64,000 nt of DNA. It comes from an uncultured Desulfobacter sp. Lineage in GTDB: Bacteria; Desulfobacterota; Desulfobacteria; Desulfobacterales; Desulfobacteraceae. Location of the stretch: contig NZ_OY761443.1 of assembly GCF_963664415.1 (NCBI RefSeq), positions 62,001-126,000 of the forward strand, in the 5' to 3' direction. A program made the translations under genes and the position numbers. The notes under the pieces are model-generated. The model was given only the letters and a program-made list of their open reading frames with translations. It had not been told where the DNA came from and searched no databases. Shown here in pieces: positions 10,001-18,278 of this stretch (position 1 is its first letter; the number at the start of each line of letters is the position of its first letter).

Positions 10001-10558
10001 CAGGCGCACCGGCTGCTTGAGTCCCGGGGGAAAAATGTCAACAATACCCCCCCTGACCGCATACTCTCCAGGGTCCTCAACAAGTGTTGACCGGCTATAC
10101 CCACTTGTTTCAAGGGTTTCCAGCAACCTGTCCCTGTCAATCTCTTCATTGGCCATAACCAGTTCAAAACTGTCTGCCATCACCTCTTTAGGCATCAGAA
10201 AGGATAAAAGCGGATCCACATAGGTCACCAGAAGAAAGCGGTCTCGAATAGTCTCACGGATGCTGAACAGGGCCGCAAGTCTTGAGGCGGATGTCTCTTT
10301 GTGAAAGGCGATGTTTTTGGCCCCCGGATAATGGCTGCCTGGAAAAAAGATGATGCGCTGCCGATCGTTGGACATAAAAAATTCAAGATCCGACATAAAA
10401 GCCGAAGCTTTCTTGGCGTCAGGCAAAACAACAACCAAAGGCTGGTTCAACAGGGAAAACATCTGAGCGATCATCCATGCTTTCGGGGCATGGTTGTCAC
10501 CCATACCAAGCATGGTGAGTCTGTTTTTTTTCAACGAATTTAAAATGGTATCAAGCAT
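7082..10558 (-). CDS. mfd: Transcription-repair coupling factor Mfd
   Basis: 1158 residues, normal Mfd size. Mfd displaces RNA polymerase stalled at DNA lesions and recruits UvrA for nucleotide excision repair. Visible in order: UvrB-like N-terminal modules, the RNA polymerase-interaction region (GDFVVHLEHGVGRYEG), then a RecG-like superfamily 2 helicase with Walker A GDVGYGKTEVA near residue 646, DEEQRFG and the SATPIPRTL motif, GRIGRG, and a C-terminal domain (MSSGFPDDYIESVEQRLTIY). It follows xerD by 77 bases on the same strand. uvrA lies at the far end of the window. Nothing appears broken. Confidence 0.97.
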   Translation of the reverse strand: MLDTILNSLKKNRLTMLGMGDNHAPKAWMIAQMFSLLNQPLVVVLPDAKKASAFMSDLEFFMSNDRQRIIFFPGSHYPGAKNIAFHKETSASRLAALFSIRETIRDRFLLVTYVDPLLSFLMPKEVMADSFELVMANEEIDRDRLLETLETSGYSRSTLVEDPGEYAVRGGIVDIFPPGLKQPVRLEFFGDLVESIRHFSPYTQRGTKELVETIIVPATEAVITKESLPHVQARLRQAGAQAGLTADRIRDYVNQIRDKGRFDGIESMLPIVYDSLVTLFDYLPENTFFILDEADVLPQKAVDFYDGLTHHFKSLTDEKRLSLPPESICLDWPSTEKKIFASKSLSFKSVILEEDKSRANVLSLTCSDNRALSEALRNRTKDVTPLTPLVEWIGQQQQDVQYILFVLTQDAQAKRLNALLAPYGIEPQYCRDFSDLCAMKPGLYFTVGALSSGFIPALENFSIVTEGEIFGRKRIRRRVSARRDLKAQFIAPEELKNGDFVVHLEHGVGRYEGLFSLTVSGISQDFILVVYQDDDKLYVPVDRMEVIGKYIGVDGYTPVLDKIGSKSWTNSKAKAKAEVEKMAAGLLDLYARRKVAKGFSFSRPDNYYNDFEAGFPYEETRDQLRAIDDVHLDMEKNTPMDRLVCGDVGYGKTEVAIRAAFKAVNDGKQVALVVPTTILAEQHLNTFRDRFKEYPVIIECLSRFRTRKEQTDILKRTAGGAVDIVIGTHRLLQKDVVFKSLGLLIIDEEQRFGVKHKEKLKEKRASVDVLALSATPIPRTLHMSLTGMRDISVITTPPADRQPIISYISKYEDAVVRDAVVKELDRKGQVFFVHNNIKTIFKTAENIQKLVPDAKIGVAHGRLSETELEKVMEQFIHQQINVLVCTTIIESGLDIPSANTMIIDKAERFGLSQIYQLRGRIGRGDDQAYAYLFIADESRLTKDARKRLAALMEHRDLGSGFQIAMKDLQIRGAGTALGASQSGHIAAVGYDMFLKLLDHAVKDMKGEHVAEPLEPEINASMSSGFPDDYIESVEQRLTIYRRLSRLTRVSDISDMKKELVDRYGKLPKPAENMLLKIMLRIFAIKAGVKRLDVTPDVLVLEFSPDHMTRSLTDIETVLKKTVDAKFVKKTSVRIQLGRKRSNISRALLETKKILSSIF

Positions 10559-10635
10559 TTAAAACCCCTGGGCATTTTTAAAACAAAGATGAGAATTTAT
10601 CATCCAGGTATCAAATGTGCAAGTTTTAAACTTGT

Positions 10636-11529
10636 TTAGAAATATCTTCTAGGGTGAAATTCATGATGCATTTGAATCAGGTAATCCCGTGAAATATGAG
10701 TATAAATCTGGGTACTTGAAATATCGGAATGACCCAGCATGGTCTGGACCGACCGCAGGTCCGCACCGCCTTCGATCATATGGGTGGCAAAGGAGTGGCG
10801 CAGGGTATGGGGGGAGACAGGCCGGGCAATGCCGGCATCAAGGGCATATTTTTTTATAATTTTCCAGAATGACTGACGGGTCATGGGTTTACCCGCCCTC
10901 GCAATAAACAGGAAATCACTGGACAGCTGCTTTAATGCCATGGGGCGCCCCTGATCCAGCCAAATTTTTGCCGCGTCCTTGGCCTTTGAGCCAATGGGCA
11001 CAATTCTCTCTTTGGCGCCTTTGCCCATAACCCTGACAAGCCCTGCATCCAGATTCACATCAGCCACTTTTAAAGATATAAGTTCCGTGACCCGAAGCCC
11101 TGCCCCATACATAATTTCCATCATGGCAAGATTTCTCTGTCCTTTGGGTGTTGCGACATCACAGCTGTTCAATAGCAATTCCACCTCATTGATGGAAATG
11201 ACGCATGGCAAATGCTTGCCGGTTTTTGGAATATCAATATCTTTCAAGGGGTTGACAGACACCAATTTCTCTGCTGTCAAGTATTTATAAAACCCTCTTA
11301 TGGAAATCAAATGCCGGGCCCTGGACTTGGCTGACAGCCCCTGGCGGGTCAAATAAACCAACCATCCAAGAACTGCTGTGGTATCGGCATCGCCAAGATC
11401 CTCAATCCCGTTGTCGGACAGATAATTAAGGTATGAACAAAGATCTGCGCCATAGGCTGTGATGCTGTTGGCAGAAAGCCCCTTTTCTATGGTCAGATGG
11501 TCCATATATGCGTCTGCAAGTTCATACAT
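10636..11529 (-). CDS. xerD: Tyrosine recombinase XerD-like
   Basis: 297 residues from the ATG at 11529, which gives the usual Xer length and start (ELADAYMDHLTIEKGLS); an in-frame TTG at 11607 would overlap the upstream gene. Xer recombinases resolve chromosome dimers at dif with FtsK. Catalytic residues are all present: R in GAGLRVTEL, K in MGKGAKERIV, HTLRHSFATH (H-x-x-R), H in LGHSDISSTQ and Y in IYTH. XerC versus XerD cannot be separated with certainty, but the similarity favours XerD. It lies between the SUMF1-repeat gene and mfd on one strand. Confidence 0.9.
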   Translation of the reverse strand: MYELADAYMDHLTIEKGLSANSITAYGADLCSYLNYLSDNGIEDLGDADTTAVLGWLVYLTRQGLSAKSRARHLISIRGFYKYLTAEKLVSVNPLKDIDIPKTGKHLPCVISINEVELLLNSCDVATPKGQRNLAMMEIMYGAGLRVTELISLKVADVNLDAGLVRVMGKGAKERIVPIGSKAKDAAKIWLDQGRPMALKQLSSDFLFIARAGKPMTRQSFWKIIKKYALDAGIARPVSPHTLRHSFATHMIEGGADLRSVQTMLGHSDISSTQIYTHISRDYLIQMHHEFHPRRYF

Positions 11530-11572
11530 GGCTGTATCATTTAGCAGTGTTTGGGCTTTATAGCCAGGGCGC

Positions 11573-13702
11573 TTACTGAAAAAGCTCTGAAACACATCGA
11601 AATCCAATGATATTGGCAGATGTATCCAAAGGGAACAAGCCCCGGGAACTGATGGTCACCAAGTCCTTGGCATTCCAGGCCCCGCCTTTGGCAACATTGA
11701 ACAACTTGGATTTACGGGTGACAAAAGGGGGCGGCTGGGTGTCGGCGGTCCATTCCATGACATTACCCAGCATATCCGTCATTCCGAAAACATTGGCAGC
11801 ATGATCATAATCATCCACAGGGCAAGTGTCGGCATGGCCTGACGATTCAATGTTTAATGCCTTTGGGTCAAACTGATCACCCCAGGGATATTTTAAAGCC
11901 ATGTCCGTGCGGGCAGCAGCTTCCCATTCGGCTTCCGTGGGCAGACGCCGTCCGATCCATGAGGCATAGGCAAAGGCATCATCCACACTGATTTGAACCA
12001 CAGGATGGTTTCTTTTGCCGTGAAGAGTGGAACCGGGCCCTAACGGCTGATACCAGCAAGCCCCTTTAACAATGGAAGATCCGGCTTGTTTGCCCCAGAC
12101 CACTTTATCTCCTTGTTTTTTAAACCGGGAATGGTAAACGGTTCCACTGCCTTTTCTTTCAGCGGTGGTAACATACCCGGTTTGTTCAATAAAAATTTCA
12201 AATAAGGCATTGGTTACCGGATATTTACCCATGTAGACCTTGGGCATGTCAAACGGCTGTAAAGCCAGGCTGGATTTCAAAGATTTTTGTGTACCTATGG
12301 TGTAGGTGCCTGCAGGAATCGTTATATATGCATTAAATTTTTTTTCACGCTCTCCTAAAAAATCGTCAAACTGTTCGGCCAGCTCCCGGGCATTTCTAAA
12401 TTCCTCAAGGGCTGCCAGTTCTTCTTCATCAAGCTCGTCAAGCTCTTCTAAGTCCTCATCCTCACCTAAATCAACCTCTTCTATCTCCTGATCCTCATCA
12501 AGTTCAATATCTTCTATTTCTTCAAGGGACTCATCATCATCGAGCTCGACATCTTCTATTTGGGTATCCTCGTCAATCTCTTCGAGCTCTTCAAGATCTT
12601 CATCTTCGTCAAGTTCAACCTCTTCTATCTCCTGGTTTTCATCTATCTCTTCGACCTCTTCGAGTTCGTCATCCTCGATATCTTCTATTTCAATATCATC
12701 ATCTATCTCTTCGATATCGCCGTCGAGAAGATCCTCATCCACATCTTCAAGTTCTTCGTCCTCGTCAAGTTCGACCTCTTCTATCTCCTGGTCTTCATCT
12801 ATCTCTTCGACCTCTTCGAGTTCGTCATCCTCGATATCTTCTATTTCAACATCATCATCTATCTCTTCAATATCGCCGTCGAGGAGATCCTCGTCCAGCT
12901 CCTCAAGGTCTTCATCCTCATCAAGCTCGACCTCTTCTATCTCCTGGTCTTCATCTATCTCTTCAACCTCTTCAAGCTCGTCATCCTCAATATCTTCTAT
13001 TTCAACATCATCATCTATTTCTTCGATATCGCCGTCGAGGAGATCCTCATCCACCTCTTCTAGCTCTTCGTCCTCGTCAAGTTCGACCTCTTCTATCTCC
13101 TGGTCTTCGTCTATCTCTTCGACTTCTTCAAGGGCGTCACCATCACCGCCTGTCCCTTCATCGTCATCCAAAATCCTGTAACCAAGCCGGTTAAGCACCT
13201 TTTTAATCTCTTCTATAATATCGCTTGAGTCACGTTCTACATCGGAAGACTTTATTTTGCTCAAAAATTCAGCCACGGCATTAAGCACATCAGCAGCTTT
13301 GGCACGATCAAATCCATCGGTTTTCACGGCATCTCCGAAAGACTGCAAAAGACTGCTTTTCGCATCCTCCGTCATGTCAAAGACATTTAACTCAGTCAGC
13401 GTGATATCCTCGGGATTAAGCCCTTTGGCGGACAACTTTTTCAAATCCGCATTAATGGAGGATTTAAGACTGGAAAAATTTCTTCTTTTGGATCTTATTT
13501 TTGCAGGATCATCCCCGACGTCCCATATTTGACGGATAAGGCTGTCCCCGTCAATGGACGAAAGGTCCAAAATACTATCTTCGGAGACATAATAAGCAGA
13601 TATGGCTCGAATGGCCTTATCCTTGACGGATCCGGGACGATAGTTAAGATTCTCTATTGCCTGGATAACGCCTGACAAGGTGATGGTGGATACATTAGCC
13701 AA
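11573..13702 (-). CDS. Acidic-repeat protein with C-terminal SUMF1/FGE domain
   Basis: 709 residues starting at a TTG (13702-13700) with GGAG 11 bases upstream. Residues 1-185 form a soluble region without a recognised family. Residues about 190-425 are almost only Glu, Asp, Leu, Ile and Val, made of 52-residue tandem repeats. Residues about 455-709 are a formylglycine-generating-enzyme-type (SUMF1) domain, with IPAGTYTIGTQ, RLPTEAEWEAAARTD, GNVMEWTADT and FNVAKGGAWNAKD. In bacteria most such domains are not sulfatase activators and have varied roles. No signal peptide is seen. It is divergent from the ParA module across 282 bases. Function unknown. Confidence 0.8.
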   Translation of the reverse strand: MANVSTITLSGVIQAIENLNYRPGSVKDKAIRAISAYYVSEDSILDLSSIDGDSLIRQIWDVGDDPAKIRSKRRNFSSLKSSINADLKKLSAKGLNPEDITLTELNVFDMTEDAKSSLLQSFGDAVKTDGFDRAKAADVLNAVAEFLSKIKSSDVERDSSDIIEEIKKVLNRLGYRILDDDEGTGGDGDALEEVEEIDEDQEIEEVELDEDEELEEVDEDLLDGDIEEIDDDVEIEDIEDDELEEVEEIDEDQEIEEVELDEDEDLEELDEDLLDGDIEEIDDDVEIEDIEDDELEEVEEIDEDQEIEEVELDEDEELEDVDEDLLDGDIEEIDDDIEIEDIEDDELEEVEEIDENQEIEEVELDEDEDLEELEEIDEDTQIEDVELDDDESLEEIEDIELDEDQEIEEVDLGEDEDLEELDELDEEELAALEEFRNARELAEQFDDFLGEREKKFNAYITIPAGTYTIGTQKSLKSSLALQPFDMPKVYMGKYPVTNALFEIFIEQTGYVTTAERKGSGTVYHSRFKKQGDKVVWGKQAGSSIVKGACWYQPLGPGSTLHGKRNHPVVQISVDDAFAYASWIGRRLPTEAEWEAAARTDMALKYPWGDQFDPKALNIESSGHADTCPVDDYDHAANVFGMTDMLGNVMEWTADTQPPPFVTRKSKLFNVAKGGAWNAKDLVTISSRGLFPLDTSANIIGFRCVSELFQ
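12420..13135. repeat. 156-bp coding tandem repeat (acidic)
   Basis: Within the SUMF1-domain gene, blocks starting GCCGTCGAG at 12719, 12875 and 13031 recur exactly every 156 bp (52 codons), with shorter degenerate copies on the low-coordinate side. The three full units are nearly identical at DNA level, so the tract can change length by recombination or slippage. Confidence 0.85.
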
Positions 13703-13984
13703 ACCTTAAAAAGCTCCTTTTTAAATGGTTTTAAAAAAATATCTCAATAAGATTAAAGAACATCCGGAACCCCAAAAGATATAAATTTATACCTAAATAT
13801 ATGTTTTAACGTGATTTTAATACAGTTATTATGATATAAGATATGATATATTTCAACTGTACAAAAATCTTGATCTTAAAGCAGAAATAAAAAATAATTC
13901 ATCTGCTGACTGCAGGTAAAAGCCCTGATATTATAACATCCGGAGATAAAATTTTTTTATAAGTATGCTAAAGAGATAAAAAAG

Positions 13985-14755
13985 ATGAAAAATGTATTAA
14001 CTATTTCAGGGCTGAAAGGCGGTACGGGCAAAAGCACGACAGCCCTTAATCTATCCGCTTGCCTGGCACTTTATGGGCAAAAAATATTGCTGGTTGACTG
14101 TGATCCCCAAGCACGTGTGTCCCAATGGTGTAAAATGAATTCAAATGGGAGGGATTATGACCTTGCACAAGTTTTGGGGGGCAGAATAAACGTTCGGGAT
14201 GCGATATGCACAACTGAAATTGACGGACTGTATATGCTGCCGGCCGGTTTCGATCTTTTTCTCTTGTCCCTTAAACTGACCAGGCGCATAGACAACGAAA
14301 AGCTTCTTCGCCTTGTTATTGATGAGATAAAAAATGATTATGATATGATTATATGCGATGCACCCTCATCCTGCGGATATTTGAGCTTGGCCGCTTTGAC
14401 GGCAGCGGACTGGATTACGGCAGTGGTTACCCCGGAGCAAGACTGGGTCAGTGATTTTCATTCACTGATGAAAGTTGTCCGGTACATACGCCAATCCCAC
14501 AATACACCATTAGGTATTTCAGGTATTGTGTTCAACAGATGCAATAGTGAAGAGCAAATTGAAAATCGTGTGGTTACCGAAGTGCTGGAACAGATTCGCC
14601 CACTGATATATAAAACCATGATCCCTGACGATGAAATTCTTGAAGCAAAAGACGCCTGCATTAGTCCGTTGCCTTTGTATGACGTTAAATCCCAGGCTTC
14701 CCAAGCGTATTTTGCTGTCGCCAGGGAGATTATCCGTGCATTCAATCCAAAATGA
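13985..14755 (+). CDS. ParA/Soj-family ATPase
   Basis: 256 residues with the deviant Walker A motif KGGTGKST at residues 11-18, LLVDCDPQ (Walker A') and MIICDAPSS (Walker B region). ParA ATPases dimerise with ATP and position DNA or protein cargo on the nucleoid. No ParB gene or obvious parS site is next to it; it is followed instead by an acidic protein and a coiled-coil zinc-ribbon protein, so it may belong to the orphan or MipZ/MinD-like positioning ATPases rather than to chromosome partition. First gene of a three-gene + strand unit, preceded by a 282-base AT-rich divergent promoter region. Confidence 0.88.
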   Translation: MKNVLTISGLKGGTGKSTTALNLSACLALYGQKILLVDCDPQARVSQWCKMNSNGRDYDLAQVLGGRINVRDAICTTEIDGLYMLPAGFDLFLLSLKLTRRIDNEKLLRLVIDEIKNDYDMIICDAPSSCGYLSLAALTAADWITAVVTPEQDWVSDFHSLMKVVRYIRQSHNTPLGISGIVFNRCNSEEQIENRVVTEVLEQIRPLIYKTMIPDDEILEAKDACISPLPLYDVKSQASQAYFAVAREIIRAFNPK

Positions 14756-14765
14756 GGAGACCCCA

Positions 14766-15179
14766 TTGAAATTGACCAATCCCGAATCTATCCAGGAAAG
14801 TGAAAAAGAGTTTATTGACACTATAAACGCTGAACTAGACTGGGATATCATCGAACAGATGCTGCTTGACAAACATAATTTTGCGGTTCAGGATGACATT
14901 GAATATAAAGATGGAAATCTTATCGTTTACAACAACGAAATCGCATATAAATTTGATTTTCAAATCAAGGTGCCCCTTTCGGTGATTTTTAACAGCAGTG
15001 GTGAATGCCTGTCCATGTCAACCACCAGGGATGACGAGGATGTGGAAAATTACGAAGAAGAGGAAAGCCCGAATTCGTCAACACACCAATTGCCAAATGA
15101 AGAACCGGATAAAAACAAAGTAGAGGGGATGGCAGTTGAGATCGCTGATCTGATCTCCGAAATCAATAATAAAGTGTAA
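14766..15179 (+). CDS. Acidic hypothetical protein of ParA module
   Basis: 137 residues from a TTG at 14766, chosen because GAGGAGA (14754-14760) directly precedes it, overlapping the ParA stop region. Only 10 bases separate the two genes, so coupling is likely. The sequence has a predicted soluble domain (ELDWDIIEQMLLDKHNF, IAYKFDFQIKVPLSVIFNSSG) and a low-complexity acidic linker (residues about 83-105). No family recognised. Its place between a ParA ATPase and a coiled-coil protein suggests an adaptor. Confidence 0.7.
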   Translation: MKLTNPESIQESEKEFIDTINAELDWDIIEQMLLDKHNFAVQDDIEYKDGNLIVYNNEIAYKFDFQIKVPLSVIFNSSGECLSMSTTRDDEDVENYEEEESPNSSTHQLPNEEPDKNKVEGMAVEIADLISEINNKV

Positions 15180-15191
15180 GGGAGTGTGGAT

Positions 15192-16646
15192 ATGCCGGAG
15201 GGCACAAAAACCAATCGGGAGTCTGTCAGAAAACAACTGGATGAAATTTTAGCCAAGGAGATCACCTCGTTTATTGACGTAGATTCCAATATGGCCATGA
15301 TGTCTTTCAACCTTGCCACCATCTCCTGTATCGTTATCAGCGTGGATCGGGAGCGTGAAATCAAGGAGTATCCAGACTCTCCTCCGGAACGTTTCAACCG
15401 TGAAACCTTTACCTCCGAACTTGTGGATATCGGTCTTGATCAAGACGAGTACCTTGACAATGCGATATCCTCCGTCTTAGGTTCCGGCTATGTGACAACA
15501 CTTGACAATGGTGAATTCAAAGCCGAAATGCCTGCGTTTATGATGGTCGGTTTTCTAGACTCCATGTTTCCTGGCATGCAGGGCCTGAACCTGATTGCGT
15601 TTATTCTTCAAATGAATGAAGAGGTCAATTCCGAAAGAAAAAGCCTTGATCTTGCGAAACAAAGTTTTGAGACGACTCTTAAAACCCGAGGGGTTTCCGT
15701 TACCAAAGATCGGGCACAGGAACGGGCAACCGAAATGGTCAAAGGGGGGAATAAATCCGTCACCGTACAGTCCAAACAGATTTCAGCCCGATTGAAACGC
15801 GAAAAGCTCAACAAATTGTCCAGGCTGATGAAATCAAGAAAACAGCGGACTGACGGTTATCAGGAAAAGGTCAAAATCAAAAATCTTTTTGACAAAGAAC
15901 CCAGCCCCGAAGAGATTGAAGCTGAAAAACAAAAAGCCAGAAAAGTCCAAGAGACAGCATTAAAAGCCGAAGAACTGGCAAAAGAGTTAGAGGAAAAAGA
16001 GAAAAAAATAAAAGAAGCCGAAATTGCCGCACAGGAACTTGCAGAAAAGCTTAAAGCGATTGAAGAAAAGGAAAAAGCGGCAGAAGAAGCCAGGGCCAAA
16101 GCCATAGAAGCCCAGGAAAAAGCAGACGCCCTTGCGGCTAAAGAAAAGGAAATGGCTGAAAAGGAAGCCAGACTTTTAGCCCTTGAAGAAGCGTTTAAAC
16201 GAAAAGAAGAAGAGAGCAAAAAGCAGGCAGAAGCGCAAAAACTTGCAGAAAAGCAAGCAGAGGAAGAAAAAATTCAAGATGATATTGAATCCAGAATCGC
16301 CGCCTTTGAGCAGACCCTGGCCATGCCTTGTCCGGTATGCCGTAACGGCAAGGTTGAAGAAAAGACCACGGACAAAGGAAAGGTGTTTTACTCTTGCAAC
16401 CAGGAGGATTGCCGGTTCGTATCCTGGGATAAACCCTATCATTTTGAATGTCCTTTGTGCAAAAACCCATATTTAATCGAGTTTACCACACCGTCAGGCA
16501 CCCCGGGGCTTAAATGCCCCAGGGCTTCATGCACCTATTCCCAGGACAACCTGCAGCCACCCGTTCAGCACATGGCTGCAACGGCAGCAGCAGAGACTGC
16601 TCCCAAAAAGAAAAAACTGGTCCGACGCGTCAAACGACGGCGATGA
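15192..16646 (+). CDS. Coiled-coil protein with two C-terminal topoisomerase-type zinc ribbons
   Basis: 484 residues from the ATG at 15192 (AAGGGAG seven bases before). Residues 1-170 form an unrecognised globular part; about 225-375 are a long Lys/Glu/Ala-rich coiled coil; near 378-435 are two C4 zinc ribbons of the topoisomerase I type (CPVCRNGKVEE...CNQEDC and CPLCKNPYLIE...CPRASC); the tail is strongly basic (KKKKLVRRVKRRR). Topo-type ribbons and the basic tail suggest nucleic-acid binding. Together with the preceding ParA ATPase it could be a cargo or DNA anchor. I know no characterised protein with this layout. Confidence 0.8.
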   Translation: MPEGTKTNRESVRKQLDEILAKEITSFIDVDSNMAMMSFNLATISCIVISVDREREIKEYPDSPPERFNRETFTSELVDIGLDQDEYLDNAISSVLGSGYVTTLDNGEFKAEMPAFMMVGFLDSMFPGMQGLNLIAFILQMNEEVNSERKSLDLAKQSFETTLKTRGVSVTKDRAQERATEMVKGGNKSVTVQSKQISARLKREKLNKLSRLMKSRKQRTDGYQEKVKIKNLFDKEPSPEEIEAEKQKARKVQETALKAEELAKELEEKEKKIKEAEIAAQELAEKLKAIEEKEKAAEEARAKAIEAQEKADALAAKEKEMAEKEARLLALEEAFKRKEEESKKQAEAQKLAEKQAEEEKIQDDIESRIAAFEQTLAMPCPVCRNGKVEEKTTDKGKVFYSCNQEDCRFVSWDKPYHFECPLCKNPYLIEFTTPSGTPGLKCPRASCTYSQDNLQPPVQHMAATAAAETAPKKKKLVRRVKRRR

Positions 16647-16706
16647 ATTTTTCCAAGACATATAAAAAAATTCTTTTGTGTATCTTTTCATTGTTTTTTA
16701 ATTTGA

Positions 16707-16806
16707 TTTTATAAGAAAGTCTGTGTAACGTAAAAAAATCTTTTGGCGTTTGTTGAAAGTTGCGTCTGGGCGTTGATAGAATACATCGGCCCATGATCGT
16801 TATGGG
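16707..16806 (+). repeat. Dispersed structured repeat, copy A
   Basis: About 100 bp starting TTTTATAAGAAAGTCTG and ending CGGCCCATGATCGTTATG, matching the other copies at both ends but degenerate in the middle. Intergenic, between the coiled-coil gene and gspC. Confidence 0.65.
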
Positions 16807-16903
16807 AAGTATTGATTATGCGGTATAACACTATGATATTTAAGATATCAGGCCTTGATAAACATCACTTGAGATACAGAAACCAACACCCTGTCAGACA
16901 AAA

Positions 16904-17794
16904 ATGAAACCAATATTTTTAACAATTTTAGCAGGTCTAATAATACTGATAGCATTCCAGGTATATGCCTTGGTGAATCCGGTTACTCAGACGCCAAAGG
17001 CGCAATTGCACCCAAACAGCCAAAAGACGGATTATACCCAACAACATCCAACATTGAATCGCATTGAGCCTGTCAAACTCAATAAAGTCATTCACCGAGT
17101 TACCCAAAGAAATCTCTTTCAAGTACAAGTAGACGGTAAACAAAAAATGGCGCCTGAACTTGAAGAGCTGAACCTTGAAAAGACCAGCTTGAAACTGACC
17201 CTTTGGGGCACGGTGACAGGGCAAAACAAAGAGGATGGCTGGGCCGTGATAAAGGATCTTAAAGCAAAACAGCAAGAGTTGTACCGGGTCAATGATAAAA
17301 TCCAGGGTGCCACCATAAAAGCCATATTACGAAACAGGATTATCTTAACCGTAAATGGTAAGGATCAAATTCTTGAAGTAGATGAAAATCCATTGTCTTC
17401 AAATAACAGAAAACGTCAATTTTCGGACAGAAGGCCCACGACGCCGACGCCCCGGCAGAGCGCCCCGGATCGACCAGGCATACCTGACAACGTATCGCAG
17501 TCAAATCAATTGTTTAAAACCCGGCCTTACTTTAGAAACGGCGAAGCGTCAGGTGTTATGATTTACAGCATTAAAAGGGGGTCCGTGGCCCAGCTTTTAG
17601 GCCTTCGAAACGGTGACATCATCCAGGCCGTCGATGACGTTGAGATCCAAAATGTTCAGGATCTTGAAGATTTTGATGAAAATATCGACGAACAATCAGA
17701 TATGACCATTTCCATCCTCAGGCGTGGGAAAGCCAAAGAACTGGTTTTCAGTGCACAGGATAACGCACATAGTGTCAATGATGTTGAACAATAA
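16904..17794 (+). CDS. gspC: Type II secretion GspC-like inner-membrane protein
   Basis: 296 residues: a single N-terminal membrane anchor (residues about 4-25), the homology region beginning with RNLF near residue 70 and LKLTLWGTVTG, a Ser/Pro/Arg-rich linker, and a C-terminal PDZ domain (about 205-285; ASGVMIYSIKRGSVAQLLGL). GspC links the inner-membrane platform of the type II secretion system to the GspD secretin in the periplasm. No other gsp gene follows in the window, so the gene is separate from the main cluster or works with remote partners. It overlaps the start of the YidD-like gene. Confidence 0.8.
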   Translation: MKPIFLTILAGLIILIAFQVYALVNPVTQTPKAQLHPNSQKTDYTQQHPTLNRIEPVKLNKVIHRVTQRNLFQVQVDGKQKMAPELEELNLEKTSLKLTLWGTVTGQNKEDGWAVIKDLKAKQQELYRVNDKIQGATIKAILRNRIILTVNGKDQILEVDENPLSSNNRKRQFSDRRPTTPTPRQSAPDRPGIPDNVSQSNQLFKTRPYFRNGEASGVMIYSIKRGSVAQLLGLRNGDIIQAVDDVEIQNVQDLEDFDENIDEQSDMTISILRRGKAKELVFSAQDNAHSVNDVEQ

Positions 17795-18278
17795 TACACA
17801 AAAAACTGTTAATAATACACTATTTCAAATATTTGTGATTCATTTTTTTTTGTATATCTTTCTTTTAAGTGGGGCATCTAAAGAGGTTTGGGCCCAAAAC
17901 CCAAACCAAACCAATGAAACAAACACCAATCCCCTAATTCAATTTTATCAGAGACACATATCCGAGATTGACGGCCATCGTTGCCCCATGTATCCAAACT
18001 GCTCCCGGTATTGTGCGCAAGCCATCCGAAAACACGGCTTGGGATTAGGCTGGATTATGGCCTGCGATCGTCTGCTCAGGTGCGGCAGGGATGAGGTACA
18101 CCTTTCTCCCCATGTCAAAATCAATGGGCGAAAATTAACATTTGACCCGGTCAGTGCCAATGACTTCTGGTGGTTCTCACCCAAATCGTCTGCCGTTGTA
18201 ACCAATTTACCTGAAAAAATTTGGTATAATTCAGGTTCCGCTCAGCTGTCGGATTTGAATCCGAATCAGCAAAAATGA
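17778..18278 (+). CDS. YidD-like protein with N-terminal signal/anchor
   Basis: 166 residues from the ATG pair at 17778, overlapping gspC by 17 bases. A hydrophobic signal or anchor (residues about 15-38, ending VWAQ) precedes a YidD/haemolytic domain: FYQRHISEIDGHRCPMYPNCSRYC and GWIMACDRLLRCGRDE. Standard YidD is about 80 residues, lies in the rnpA-yidC cluster and assists membrane-protein insertion; this one is exported or anchored, longer and placed in another context, so it is a paralogue of unknown role. The last four bases (ATGA) overlap the TPR gene. Confidence 0.8.
   Translation: MMLNNNTQKTVNNTLFQIFVIHFFLYIFLLSGASKEVWAQNPNQTNETNTNPLIQFYQRHISEIDGHRCPMYPNCSRYCAQAIRKHGLGLGWIMACDRLLRCGRDEVHLSPHVKINGRKLTFDPVSANDFWWFSPKSSAVVTNLPEKIWYNSGSAQLSDLNPNQQK

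Noticed and set aside
11530..11607. Longer XerD start at a TTG
   Set aside because: It would overlap the upstream gene and exceed the usual Xer length.
12560..13063. Long + strand frame rich in Phe, Ile, Leu and Tyr
   Set aside because: It is the antisense image of the acidic tandem repeat; composition explains it and there is no ribosome site.
12420..13135. CRISPR-like periodic repeat
   Set aside because: The 156-bp units are contiguous coding repeats without unique spacers.
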